Below are positions 53,704 to 63,027 of a stretch of DNA of 64,000 bases, piece by piece. This stretch comes from Metabacillus schmidteae (lineage in GTDB: Bacteria; Bacillota; Bacilli; Bacillales; Bacillaceae), in NCBI RefSeq assembly GCF_903166545.1, contig NZ_CAESCH010000001.1, positions 3,476,001 to 3,540,000 of the forward strand, in the 5' to 3' direction. The notes beneath the pieces were generated by a model, which saw nothing but the letters and a program-made list of their open reading frames with translations, was not told the origin of the DNA and ran no database searches. The position numbers and the translations under genes are program-made. How positions within the stretch are numbered: position 1 is the stretch's first letter; every line of letters begins with the position of its first letter.

Positions 53704-53730
53704 GTTGATCTCCCTCATTCTCTAATTACA

Positions 53731-53744
53731 GTAAAACGTTTTCA
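53731..53744 (-). promoter_or_regulatory. cre-like site upstream of the symporter
   Basis: TGAAAACGTTTTAC on the minus strand matches 12 of 14 positions of the cre consensus; it lies 28-41 bases before the start codon, suited for CcpA repression. Confidence 0.55.
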
Positions 53745-53748
53745 TAGT

Positions 53749-53760
53749 TTTACTAGTAAA
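53749..53760 (-). promoter_or_regulatory. LacI operator candidate upstream of the symporter
   Basis: Perfect palindrome TTTACTAGTAAA. Related words recur close by: GTTTACTAAA at 53782-53791 and the palindrome GTTTACTAAAC at 53885-53895. They share a half-site with the operator in the lacI leader. Confidence 0.5.
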
Positions 53761-53945
53761 CTTTTATTTTTACTATCATTAGTTTACTAAATATAACGCA
53801 TACATACAATATTTTTTAGCTGTTTCATAAATAAACATTAATAAATTAGAAAAAAACATACTTTTTGAGTAAAAAGTATATTAAGTTTACTAAACAAAGG
53901 AGTTAACAGAAATATTCCTGATTCACTAACTCCTAATGTACGCAC

Positions 53946-53983
53946 AAAAAAAGAATGGAGCTACGGCGCTACCATCCTTTTAA
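53946..53983 (-). terminator. Terminator of the sugar dehydrogenase pseudogene
   Basis: AAAGGATGG pairs with CCATTCTTT (one G-T pair) and is followed by T7 on the minus strand. Confidence 0.65.
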
Positions 53984-54045
53984 GAATCTCTCTAATTCAA
54001 TTCATAAGTAGTTTAGAAGAAAAGCAGTTTATATAACACATTCAT

Positions 54046-55126
54046 TTAATCTATTTCCGAAAGCGCAATTCGGTAAAATTTATCATCCTTGCCCTGCGGG
54101 GCACCACGTCCATCCGTATTATTACCAATGAAATAAAGGAAATCTTCTTCAATAAGCACATCACGCATCCTGCCGAGTCCTGTTATGACTTCATGGTATT
54201 CATTTGTTTCTAAATCAAATTCCAGTATTGCAGTTCCTCGTAATGCTGCAACATACACTTTTATTGTTATAAACATCCATGCCGGACGGTGCCCAGGTTG
54301 CATCTTCACCGGAAGTGAATAAGGGTGAAACCATTCCTTCCTGTTCTTCATGACCCTCAATAATTGGCCAACCATAATTTTGACCAATTTCTATCCTATT
54401 AATCTCATCATTTGCATCGTTTCCGTGTTCACTGGCAATTAAATTACCTTCAGACGTCCAGGTAATTCCTTGGGGATTTCGATGACCGTAACTATAGATA
54501 TAAGAATTTTAGAAAGGATTATCACTGGGAATTGACCCATCAAGATTCATTCTAAGTATTTTCCCACCTAATGAATTTGGATCTTGAGCTATTAATGCTT
54601 CACTAGCATCACCAACCGTTGCATAAAGTGTTCCATCCGGGCCTATTTTGATTCTACCTCCATGGTGATAAGAGCCGCTAGGAATTTGATCAAGTAGCAA
54701 TGTTTCTTCTATCCAAACGTTATTTTCCAATCGCAGTGTTACAATACGGTTAAATTGTCCTGAGCTGTCTTCATACGTATAGTAAGCAGATGCCATGTTA
54801 GTTTCATTAAAGTCAGGAGCAAGAACAAACCCTAATAATCCTGCTTCCGAGGCAGTCGAAAGTTCTTCCTTAAGTTCTACCTTTTGTCTCTCTAATTCTC
54901 CTTTTTCAATTCTTACAATAGCTCCTTCCCTTTCCGTAACATAAAATGTATTTTCATATTTTACTATTGACCAAGGTGACTCGAGATTTTCCGCGATAAC
55001 TTCATGTACTTCATTCTCCTGTACATCCGAATCATTTTGATCGCTATCAATTGAATTCTGTTCATTTTGAGAGCATCCTACAAGTAAAAGAGCTACAACT
55101 ATAAAGATACTAGATTTTTTTATCAT
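54046..55126 (-). pseudogene. PQQ-dependent sugar dehydrogenase (soluble glucose dehydrogenase-like), inactivated
   Basis: Pieced together, the frames encode a lipoprotein (LLLVGCSQN) with the six-bladed glucose/sorbosone dehydrogenase fold: LESPWSIVKYENTFYVTERE, GLLGFVLAPDF, YHHGGRIKIGPDGTLYATVGD, then SYGHRNPQGITW and ENDEINRIE-type text, ending GMRDV-like GRMRDVLIEEDFLYFIGNN. A TAA stop interrupts it after SIPSDNPF (54506-54508; CAA to TAA would explain it). A one-base insertion in an A run near 54270 shifts the frame between MDVYNN and KVYVAALRG. Two lesions make a sequencing slip unlikely for the whole. It follows a small secreted-protein gene, overlapping it. Confidence 0.8.
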
Positions 55127-55298
55127 CAATGAATACCACCCGCTTTTTACCGTTTTCTGTTCGCTCCAGTTTCTGATCGCTTGTTACAGTCTTTTCAATC
55201 TGACTCATAGATTGATTTTCCTTCTGAACATAACCAGGATTTTGAGCGAGAATGCCACTTAATAAAACCAATGCTCCTATTTGTAAAACTTTTTTCAA
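55110..55298 (-). CDS. Small secreted protein upstream of the broken dehydrogenase
   Basis: A 62-residue precursor with an N-terminal signal-like helix (MKKVLQIGALVLLSGILA) and a charged mature part (ERTENGKKRVVFIDDKKI). It starts at TTG, eight bases after AGGAGG. Its 3' end overlaps the dehydrogenase start by 17 bases, implying translational coupling before that gene decayed. Function unknown. Confidence 0.6.
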   Translation of the reverse strand: MKKVLQIGALVLLSGILAQNPGYVQKENQSMSQIEKTVTSDQKLERTENGKKRVVFIDDKKI

Positions 55299-55605
55299 GT
55301 CTATTTCCTCCTATCCTTCATCTATACGGTTTACTATCTTTACAGTAAGTCACAAAGATTAAAATTCGATTAAAAGGAAGATTAGAATTCCATTAGAACT
55401 ACTTTATCATTTTGTTCTCTCTTAAATAACTTTCGATATATGTTAGTTCCTTTACTTCGTTGCTACCTTCAGCCTTTATACTAACTAGAGATCTATGACC
55501 GGTTGAACTGCGGCATTCCCTTCAAGACTTCTATATTATTACTCTCTAAGTCAACACATTACCTCCTTTTTTATTTTAGCGTGTTTAAGTTATATAACTA
55601 ATACT

Positions 55606-55626
55606 CATATCTTATATCGAGATATG
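55606..55626. promoter_or_regulatory. LysR-type binding-site candidate
   Basis: CATATCT, TATATCG, AGATATG: a 7-7-7 inverted repeat 57 bases before the LysR gene. A decayed copy of the same region precedes the LysR pseudogene (near 60565-60590). Confidence 0.5.
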
Positions 55627-55682
55627 CTTGAAAGACATTTCTTAGAGTTGTACACTAAAACATATATAAGGAGGAATGTTAA

Positions 55683-56576
55683 ATGGAACTTAGAGTTTTG
55701 CGATACTTTCTTACTGTTGCAAGGGAAGGAAGTATCACTGGTGCAGCAAATATCTTACATGTGACACAGCCCACTTTGTCTAGACAATTAAAAGACCTGG
55801 AACAAGAGTTAGGGAAAAAATTATTTATTCGCAGTAGTCACAGTGTCATTCTCACAGATGAAGGTATGCTACTAAGAAAGAGAGCAGAAGAAATCGTTGA
55901 TATGGTCGGAAAGTTGGAAGCAGAATTTAGTTCCAAGGAGGAAACGATAAGTGGCGAAATTTACATAGGCGGTGGGGAAACGGACGCTATGAGACAGATT
56001 GCAAGTGTAGCAAAAGAATTACAGATAAATTATCCAAATATACGTTATCACCTGTACAGTGGGAACTCAGACGATGTTACTGAACGACTTGACAAGGGCT
56101 TGCTTGATTTTGGAATCTTAATTCAACCAGCGGATTTATCAAAGTACAATTATGTCAATATCCCGGCAAAAGATGTTTGGGGAGTTATTATGAGGAAAGA
56201 CAGTCCTCTCGCTTTTAATGATACTATTCAAGCAGTGGATCTATTAAACGTACCATTAATCTGTTCTCGACAGGCTATGAAACAAACATTGAATAAGAAT
56301 GAATTTGCGGATTGGTTTGGTGAAGATTTCGATAAATTAAACGTCGTGACTACATATAATCTTGCATATAATGCTGCAATCATGGTTGAAGAAGGTCTTG
56401 GTTATGCAATAACCCTTGATAAAATAGTAAATACCTCCAGTGATAGTACCCTATGTTTTAGGCCGCTAGAGCCTAGACTTGAATCCAGCTTAAACATTGT
56501 TTGGAAAAAGCATCAGGTTTTTTCCTCAGCTACTGATATGTTTTTAAAAGCAATTCAGGCGAAATTCTCTAACTGA
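55683..56576 (+). CDS. LysR-family transcriptional regulator
   Basis: A 297-residue regulator: N-terminal winged HTH (MELRVLRYFLTVAREGSITG, AANILHVTQPTLSRQLKDLE) and the periplasmic-binding-like effector domain from about residue 90 (ISGEIYIGGGETDAM). AAGGAGG is seven bases before the ATG. A neighbouring cupin, aldo/keto reductase, MFS and SDR block is the likely regulon. A second, ruined copy of the same gene lies 5 kb downstream. The 384 bases before it hold only the inverted repeat noted separately. Confidence 0.92.
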   Translation: MELRVLRYFLTVAREGSITGAANILHVTQPTLSRQLKDLEQELGKKLFIRSSHSVILTDEGMLLRKRAEEIVDMVGKLEAEFSSKEETISGEIYIGGGETDAMRQIASVAKELQINYPNIRYHLYSGNSDDVTERLDKGLLDFGILIQPADLSKYNYVNIPAKDVWGVIMRKDSPLAFNDTIQAVDLLNVPLICSRQAMKQTLNKNEFADWFGEDFDKLNVVTTYNLAYNAAIMVEEGLGYAITLDKIVNTSSDSTLCFRPLEPRLESSLNIVWKKHQVFSSATDMFLKAIQAKFSN

Positions 56577-56788
56577 TGTATCCAAGAGCAATTTTCTGTG
56601 CCGTTTAAACTCTCTGTTTCTCCCATTTTAGGGGATTAGGTTAAGCATTTTTCGCTGCTTTTGGTACTAACATTGAAAAAAGTTAAATCTTATCATTACC
56701 CATCTTGTATTGTGCTGGAGTCGATTAAAAACTATATTTAACAACGGAAGCTAATACGCGTTTGTAGGCTATATTCAATTATCAAAGG

Positions 56789-57220
56789 CTATTTTAGAAA
56801 TGCAAAGCCCTTTAATAATTCGTTATAAGTTTCATCATCGACAGGTTCCAACCATTCCGGAGTACCTGCAGTGATGGCAATGTGTTCAGACCAGCTGTCT
56901 TTAGCAGCACCATGCCAGTGTTTTACGCCATCATGGGTCACAATAACATCCCCAACTTTTAAAAATTGAGCAGGTTTTCCTTCCTCTTGATACCAACCTT
57001 CGCCACCAGTTACTAATAAAATTTGGAACCCATTATGGTGAATATGCCAATTATATCTGAACCCTCGTTCAAAGGTTACATTCCCAACACCAACATTCAC
57101 GTTAGGGTCAGAAACTAATGATTTAAGATAGCTTTGTCCCACAAAATATTGGGCAAACGCTTCATTTTTTTCACCCACTGGAAAAATAACGCCATTTTTT
57201 ACATCTTCATGTATTGCCAT
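56789..57220 (-). CDS. Cupin-domain protein
   Basis: A 143-residue single-domain cupin. Metal-binding positions are visible: NWHIHHNG and, in the second motif, HDGVKHWHG, with GGEGWYQEEGKPAQFLKVGD between them. It resembles the carboxymuconolactone-associated or quercetinase-like small cupins found in redox clusters; substrate unknown. Start ATG 57220, eight bases after GGAGG; five upstream codons are open. Confidence 0.85.
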   Translation of the reverse strand: MAIHEDVKNGVIFPVGEKNEAFAQYFVGQSYLKSLVSDPNVNVGVGNVTFERGFRYNWHIHHNGFQILLVTGGEGWYQEEGKPAQFLKVGDVIVTHDGVKHWHGAAKDSWSEHIAITAGTPEWLEPVDDETYNELLKGFAFLK

Positions 57221-57385
57221 TAATAATTCCTCCAATTCTTATCTTTTAGGTATAATTCATTGATGAGATTTAATGCTTTCAATGTTTCGGATAGCCCACA
57301 TACAGTACAATACTACTTAGAGTGAACTCTAGGTCAAATCTACTTTTTATAATCTTTAATTAGAACAAAATAAATTTACCACGCA

Positions 57386-57419
57386 AAAAGAGAATCATAT
57401 GAAGACGATTCTCTTTTAA
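57386..57419 (-). terminator. Terminator of the second aldo/keto reductase gene
   Basis: Stem AAAAGAGAATC / GATTCTCTTTT with a 10-base loop; A/T runs on both sides. Confidence 0.8.
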
Positions 57420-57485
57420 AAATATATTTTCCGTAAATCGTTTAATTTCCTTACTTTAAGTACATTCATACACAACATTCTCTTC

Positions 57486-58334
57486 CTACCATAAAGCAAG
57501 TGGCTGTTTTATCTTAGGCTTCGGATAGACTGAGTCTATTTGTTTCAAATCCTGATGTGCTAATTGAATCCTAGCTGCTTTCACATTATCTATTACATGA
57601 GCAGTTTTACTAGATTGAGGTATAGCAATAGTTTGCCCATTTCGAATACACCATGCCAATAAAATTTGAAAAATATTGGCATGATATTTTTCAGCAATTT
57701 TCTTTAAAACTTTTTGTTTCGTTAGATTAGTACCCAGGCTATCACCTCGTGCAACTGGAGCATAGGCGATTAATGGCATTTCAAGTTTGTTCATCAAAGG
57801 TACTAAATCGAATTCAATCCCTCGATCTCCCAAATTATAACGTACTTGATTTGATGTACATTTTATTCCATTAGGCAATTTTATTATTTTTTCTATATCA
57901 TCAACATCTAAATTAGAAACACCCCATGACTTGATTTTCCCATGACTTTTCGCCTTCTCTAAGGCTTCAATCGTTTCTTCAATCGGAATATTCCCTTTCC
58001 AATGGAGTAAGTATAGATCTAAATAATCGGTATTTAATCTTTTTAAACTATTATCTAAACAAATCGGTATTTGCTTTTTTGAGGCATTTGAAGGAAGAAC
58101 TTTTGAAATGAGAAATAAATTTTCACGGTTATAAGGTTTTATAGCATGTGCAACTAATCTCTCTGTTTTTCCATCTCCATACATTTCAGCTGTATCTATA
58201 ACTTGAACACCATAATCAAGACCAGCTCTTATTGCTTCTGCTTCTTGTTCGAATTTATCTGCTTCGTCTCCCATATTCCAAGTACCTAAGCCTATAGGAA
58301 AAACTTCCCTGCCTGCAATTGATACTTTATTCAT
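57486..58334 (-). CDS. Aldo/keto reductase
   Basis: A 282-residue NADPH-dependent reductase. The AKR tetrad is seen in VIDTAEMYGDG (Asp, Tyr), LISKVLPS (Lys) and LYLLHWKG (His); the C-terminal AIPQSSKTAHVIDN binds the cofactor phosphate. GAGGAG precedes ATG 58334. Next gene in line after an MFS exporter, 115 bases apart with a hairpin between. Substrate unknown. Confidence 0.9.
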   Translation of the reverse strand: MNKVSIAGREVFPIGLGTWNMGDEADKFEQEAEAIRAGLDYGVQVIDTAEMYGDGKTERLVAHAIKPYNRENLFLISKVLPSNASKKQIPICLDNSLKRLNTDYLDLYLLHWKGNIPIEETIEALEKAKSHGKIKSWGVSNLDVDDIEKIIKLPNGIKCTSNQVRYNLGDRGIEFDLVPLMNKLEMPLIAYAPVARGDSLGTNLTKQKVLKKIAEKYHANIFQILLAWCIRNGQTIAIPQSSKTAHVIDNVKAARIQLAHQDLKQIDSVYPKPKIKQPLALW

Positions 58335-58383
58335 TTTTTCACTCCTCATCTGAAAATTTAATAACTTATTTTTTAGATGATTT

Positions 58384-58437
58384 AAAAATGGATCAGAGGC
58401 CAGGAATTACTTTTACTGATCTCTGAATTCTCCATTA
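58384..58437 (-). terminator. Probable terminator of the 58449 MFS gene
   Basis: AATGGA and CAGAG pair across a loop with a small bulge; TTTTTAAAT follows on the minus strand. Confidence 0.55.
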
Positions 58438-58448
58438 TTTATGTTAAT

Positions 58449-59642
58449 TTAATCATGTGCTATAGCAGATTTAGAAATGTGTTTTGTTGGACTAAACACA
58501 TAGTTTCTTAGTGAAATTGCTATTAAGCTCAGAATTAATGAGAGGATTCCTACTAATACAACATATTGTGTACCCATTTTTGATATAAATAACCCGCCTA
58601 CAGCAGCACCCACCGTGGTTCCTACGTTACATGCTGATATAAATAAACCATTGGCAAAATCAGGCGCTTCAGGAGCTGCAGAAGCAATCAAATATTGATT
58701 AATATTTGCCATTATTCCTCCAGCCACGATTCCCCAAATAATCGTTAAAATTATCATTGGTACAGCAAATTGTCCTGTGAAGAATAAAATAATGTAAACC
58801 GCACTCATTATCATCGGGAAAGATAGTATAGATTTAACGGGACTCTGAGTAAGTAACTTCCCAGAGACAATGTTTCCAATTATGTTGGCTCCTCCGAAGA
58901 TGAATAATGTTAAACTAATGAAATTCGGAGACATATTCGTAACAGTTTCCAAGTATCCTGCAAGATAACTATAAACTCCAAATACCGATGAATTTAATAA
59001 AATAACAGCTACAATGGAAAGCCATAAAATAGGTTTTTTAATTATGGATAGTTGTTCACCATAAGATTGTTTTTCTTCAACAGGCATAGATGGTATAAAA
59101 ATCAATGTTGCAATAAACATAAAAGCATTAACAATTGCAAAGAATGCCATCGCCAATTCATATGAAACGGCACTATCAATAAAACTTGCGATCGGCACTC
59201 CAGCTACCATACCTGCAGATACTCCTATAAATACTTTAGAAACAGCTTTTGGAGCTTCTTCTTTACTTACTGAGGAAGCAGCAACTGTAAATGCCATAGA
59301 ACAATAAATTGGATGAAAAAAGCCTAGAATGATACGAACAATTAATAGAACGGTAAAGTTAGTTATAAATATGGATACGATGTTCCCTAGAATGAAAATT
59401 CCTAATACAAGTAACATTACCTTCTTACGATTTATCCTGGAAAACAATAACGGCATCGTTGGACCAGATATAGCAATTGCAATTGCAAAAAGACTCACCG
59501 TTAACCCTGCTGTTGATATGCTGACATTAAATTGATCAGCAATGGAAGGCATTAACCCAATAACCCCCATTTCGGTATTTAAGATACCGAAAACTCCTAT
59601 GGTTAAAATAAATATAAGTAAATTATTTCGTTTAGCCAACAA
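58449..59642 (-). CDS. MFS transporter, DHA1 (AraJ/sugar-efflux) type
   Basis: A 397-residue, twelve-helix protein. GILNTEMGVIGLMPSIADQF and the FSRINRKKVML loop are typical of the YdhP/AraJ-like efflux group. TTG start (59642 or the adjacent TTG), six to nine bases after AGGAG. In the same direction as the SDR upstream and the AKR downstream; it may export the product of these reductases or a toxic aldehyde, which is only inference. Confidence 0.9.
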   Translation of the reverse strand: MLAKRNNLLIFILTIGVFGILNTEMGVIGLMPSIADQFNVSISTAGLTVSLFAIAIAISGPTMPLLFSRINRKKVMLLVLGIFILGNIVSIFITNFTVLLIVRIILGFFHPIYCSMAFTVAASSVSKEEAPKAVSKVFIGVSAGMVAGVPIASFIDSAVSYELAMAFFAIVNAFMFIATLIFIPSMPVEEKQSYGEQLSIIKKPILWLSIVAVILLNSSVFGVYSYLAGYLETVTNMSPNFISLTLFIFGGANIIGNIVSGKLLTQSPVKSILSFPMIMSAVYIILFFTGQFAVPMIILTIIWGIVAGGIMANINQYLIASAAPEAPDFANGLFISACNVGTTVGAAVGGLFISKMGTQYVVLVGILSLILSLIAISLRNYVFSPTKHISKSAIAHD

Positions 59643-59738
59643 TCACAACTCCTATCTTCAATTTTGTACAATTAAATAAATTACTCCAAGGAATTATGAG
59701 GGTATGTTAAGAAGAAAATACCTTAGTTTGATTACTCA

Positions 59739-60476
59739 TTATTCAACTTGCTTTGATGGTACCAAAAGAATTTCACTTACATTCACCGTATCAGGTGTAC
59801 CAATAGCATAAGCTACAGCGTCTGCTACATCACTTGATTTTAAGCCAATTTTATGCTGAAGTTCCTCTATCCAATTACGTCTTTCAGGGTCTGTAATCGT
59901 TGTATGAAGCTCCGTATCTACTGTTCCAGGAGAGATCAGCGTGCTGCGAATATTATTTTTACTTTCCTCTTGACGCAATGTTTCCATAATTGCACGAACA
60001 GCAAACTTCGTACCACTATAAACAGCACCTTGTTGAAAAACGACATGTCCAGCTTCCGAAGCAGTTGTAACAATTTGACCTGATTGTTGTTTTTGCATGA
60101 TAGGCAGCACCGAAGCAATTCCATTTAAAACACCCATAACGTTGATATCTAACATTTCACGCCATTCATTCATGCGCAAGTCAGAAAGTAGCGCCTGAGG
60201 CATGATTCCAGCGTTATTGAAAAGTACATCCACACGTCCATATTTTTCGACTGCCAAATCAACAACAGCTTGGACGTCATCTTTATTTGTTACATCTGCA
60301 ACAGCATATGAAATATCAGCTTTCGGTAAGAATTCAACAAGTTCTTTCAAGCGTTCTTTACGACGGGCTGCAATGACTAATTTTGCCCCTTCTTGTGCCA
60401 ATTTCTTGGTGGTTGCTTCTCCAATTCCACTTGATGCCCCCATAATAATAACTACTTTATCTTGAATAGTAGACAT
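59739..60476 (-). CDS. Short-chain dehydrogenase/reductase
   Basis: A 245-residue classical SDR with Rossmann fold: cofactor motif GASSGIGEA, NNAGIM, catalytic Ser in TTASEAGHV and YSGTK (Tyr-x-x-x-Lys). An Arg-Arg after the second strand (AARRKER) points to NADPH. Start ATG 60476 is chosen to begin at the first strand; an in-frame ATG four codons up directly touches AAAGGGG. Divergent from the LysR pseudogene, as if the pair once formed a regulator/target unit. Confidence 0.9.
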   Translation of the reverse strand: MSTIQDKVVIIMGASSGIGEATTKKLAQEGAKLVIAARRKERLKELVEFLPKADISYAVADVTNKDDVQAVVDLAVEKYGRVDVLFNNAGIMPQALLSDLRMNEWREMLDINVMGVLNGIASVLPIMQKQQSGQIVTTASEAGHVVFQQGAVYSGTKFAVRAIMETLRQEESKNNIRSTLISPGTVDTELHTTITDPERRNWIEELQHKIGLKSSDVADAVAYAIGTPDTVNVSEILLVPSKQVE

Positions 60477-60625
60477 GAAATATAACATCCCCTTTATACT
60501 GCTGTTTTCAAACTTTGTTATCTATTCTACCTGTGCCTTTTCTATATAACAAATACCTATATTACATATCAAGTTATGCTTAATGAGCATTTCTGCATTT
60601 ATACTAAAACAATATAAAAGAGGGT

Positions 60626-61048
60626 TTGGTATTAAGAGTGTTGCGATATTTTCTTACCGTTGCAAAGAAGGAAGCATTACAGGTACAGCTAATTTTTTTG
60701 CACAGCAGACCTTATCAAGACAATGAAAAGACCTAGAACAACAGTTACGGAAAAAATTATTTATTCATAGTAGTCACAATATCATACTCTCAGATAATGG
60801 AATGCTTTTTCGAAAGTGAGCAGAAGCAATCGTTGAAATGGTTGATAGATTAGAAGCAGTATTTCATTCCATGGAAAAACAATAAGTGTTGATGTTTATA
60901 GGTGGCGGGGAAATTGCACGATTAATAAAAGAAGTACAGTTACGATATATCCAAATATGCGATATATCACCTCTACAGCGTTAACGAAGACGATGTAACT
61001 AAACACTTGACAGGGGATTACTTGACGGTGGTATTTTAAAAGAAATTA
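60626..61048 (+). pseudogene. Decayed LysR-family gene, copy of the 55683 regulator
   Basis: The DNA tracks the intact LysR gene at 55683-56576: VLRVLRYFLTVA at the start, then a one-base deletion, then the HTH text (QTLSRQ-like), KKLFIHSSHNIILSDNGML, and later PNMRYITSTAL-like text. Several frameshifts and in-frame stops interrupt it, and it ends about residue 120 of 297. Its upstream sequence also resembles that of the intact gene. It is a duplicated and ruined regulator beside the SDR gene. Confidence 0.8.
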
Positions 61049-61303
61049 AAACAATACTTTTAAATTCCTAATTAGAAGTATAGAAATACTCTCTTATATT
61101 TATCATCAATTAGTTTTCTAATTACTAAATTTCATTAAAAAGCCACTATAGGGTTAACTGCATTGTAAGCCAATAATAGTAGGCTAATCATCTTTTTTAC
61201 TTCTTAGGGAAAAGTTCACTTTTTTTATAATAGACTGCAATTATTCATTTTGCTATCCTGTTTAATAAGTCCATAAAGAAGTGGGAAATTCAACTTTAAA
61301 TGC

Positions 61304-61426
61304 CTATCCCCCTGAGTTTATAATCTTTTTAGAGGACTTCATTTCGTTTTCCAAAACTGCTAAGCGAATAAGTTTCACCTTTATTTCCTTGCTAAGCAAA
61401 AGCCATTCAGGTTTATTAATTCTCAT
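61304..61426 (-). CDS. 40-residue basic peptide, unknown
   Basis: The peptide (MRINKPEWLLLSKEIKVKLI, RLAVLENEMKSSKKIINSGG) is amphipathic and basic. An exact GGAGG sits eight bases from the ATG, and the frame fills a stretch with nothing else. A faint similarity to the EW..L..EAK helix of SinI-type antirepressors crossed my mind but lacks the key GIS turn. No family can be named. Confidence 0.45.
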   Translation of the reverse strand: MRINKPEWLLLSKEIKVKLIRLAVLENEMKSSKKIINSGG

Positions 61427-61895
61427 TTCCAAGTCCTCCAATCGATAATTGTTTGGTAAAAAAGTGATTTTACACTAATTTCTGTAGTAACTAGTGATAA
61501 TTTTCTGTTTTTTATGTTTTTCCCGTTTATTTGAATTCTTAACATATATTTCATTGTCAATTTATTGGATTTTTCTACATATTTTTTACATCTTGATTCA
61601 CATTATATTTCACATACTTGCATTTTGTTGGAATAAAAAACCCTTCGACTAAAAGAACCTAATTAATTATTGGCCCTGTTAGTCGAAGGATGATACATTT
61701 ATTTATTAAATCATAGATCATTCCATTATTAGTATTAATTTTCCACATCCAAAATATGAATTTATCAGATCCGATACCTGTTGATCATTTCTCAAGATTA
61801 ATTTCACATCGAAAAGAAGGTTGAAAATAAGTCCGTTCCATTCCGCTGAAGAGTTAAAATAGTGTTTTAAAAGCCATAACCTTTTCAAAAACAGC
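61427..61895. other. AT-rich gap with one hairpin
   Basis: About 470 bases. Apart from the 61635-61691 hairpin and the ribosome site of the small peptide at its left edge, I see no gene, repeat or promoter of note. Confidence 0.5.
61635..61691 (-). terminator. Terminator on the minus strand
   Basis: Stem CCTTCGACTAA / TTAGTCGAAGG followed by GTTTTTTATT; it lies 205 bases after the SDR gene and may end its transcript. Confidence 0.65.
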
Positions 61896-62708
61896 CTACT
61901 TTTTTAAGCGAAGTTTATAAAAGTCTTGATCCATGGAGTTAGCATTCTCTTTCAAAACCTCTACCTGATCATATACAGAAACCACTCTTCCCTTATAGAG
62001 ATCCAGCTCTCCATTTGCCATATAGTATGCGAATTGTGGTGCTTGAAATGGGGAGACATCTATTTCCTGTTCAAATAAATCCTCTATATCACTTAAATAA
62101 CGTTGACCAACTTCTGTGTTTCTTTGATAACGTGTCATATCTGTATCATTTAAGCCTGGATCTAATGCAAATACTTTAATAGGTGTATCATCTAGCTCCT
62201 CAGATAGATTCTCTGTTAATCTAGCAACAGCTGTTTTGGATGTTCCATATCCGTTGCCATATTTAAATGCTCCTACAGTACCACCTCCGACAATATTTAT
62301 CATACTTCCAAAACCTTGGCTAATCATTACTGGAACAATAGCTTGAACACAATGAAAAGTACCAAATAAATTCGTGGTGACATCATTTATCCAATCCGAA
62401 CTTTTCACCTCCCAAGTAGGACCTATTGCTTTGAATACACCGGCATTATTAATCCAAACGTCAATCTTCCCATACTGTTTCATGATAGATTCGACTACAT
62501 TTTTAATTTCTTTAGGTTGTGTTATATCCATTGATATCATTGAATGTTCAGAAGAATATGTATCTAGTTCAGCTTTTACTGCGTTTAACCTTTCAGAATC
62601 TCTTCCAGTTCCAATGACTATATATCCTTTTTCAGCAAAAAACAGAGCCATATTTCGACCAATTCCTCTTGTTGCACCTGTTATCACTACAACTTTTCTA
62701 TGTTCCAT
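61896..62708 (-). CDS. Short-chain dehydrogenase/reductase
   Basis: A 270-residue SDR: GATRGIGRN cofactor motif, NNAGVF, a GGG segment in place of the usual serine stretch (NIVGGGTVGAF), and YGTSKTA (Tyr-x-x-x-Lys). The weak catalytic-Ser position is odd and may alter activity. The start is ATG 62708 with AAGGAGG nine bases upstream; 44 upstream codons are open but carry no ribosome site and no SDR sequence. Monocistronic. Confidence 0.88.
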   Translation of the reverse strand: MEHRKVVVITGATRGIGRNMALFFAEKGYIVIGTGRDSERLNAVKAELDTYSSEHSMISMDITQPKEIKNVVESIMKQYGKIDVWINNAGVFKAIGPTWEVKSSDWINDVTTNLFGTFHCVQAIVPVMISQGFGSMINIVGGGTVGAFKYGNGYGTSKTAVARLTENLSEELDDTPIKVFALDPGLNDTDMTRYQRNTEVGQRYLSDIEDLFEQEIDVSPFQAPQFAYYMANGELDLYKGRVVSVYDQVEVLKENANSMDQDFYKLRLKK

Positions 62709-63027
62709 TTTGTTATCCTCCTTTAAGAAAATGCTATATGTATAAGTCCCATATTTTATACGTATCCTATCATTTTGAAATTTGTCCTTAAGTAACCTGA
62801 CAGGATTCACATTAAAAGTATACGTTTTCATTGAATTCATAACAACTACTGAAAAATTATTGCTCTAGTTAAAACGTATTTAGTTGCTATACTATTTTAA
62901 AGTAAGGATTATAAGTTTCTATTCTGGTTTTACTAATATACTTATTGATAGTGAAAAAGCACACCCCATTTTAGATGTGCCAGTTTTTCAAAGATATATT
63001 GATGATGAAACTAACGATTCTTTAATA
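62709..63027. other. Intergenic stretch between SDR and GH43 genes
   Basis: About 320 AT-rich bases with the GH43 terminator at 62954-62982. An 80-codon plus-strand frame crosses the right part into the GH43 gene but has no ribosome site, so I do not call it. Confidence 0.5.
62954..62982 (-). terminator. Weak terminator of the GH43 gene
   Basis: GGCACA / TGTGC with a loop of about 14 bases and TTTTT on the minus strand, 45 bases after the gene. Confidence 0.5.
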
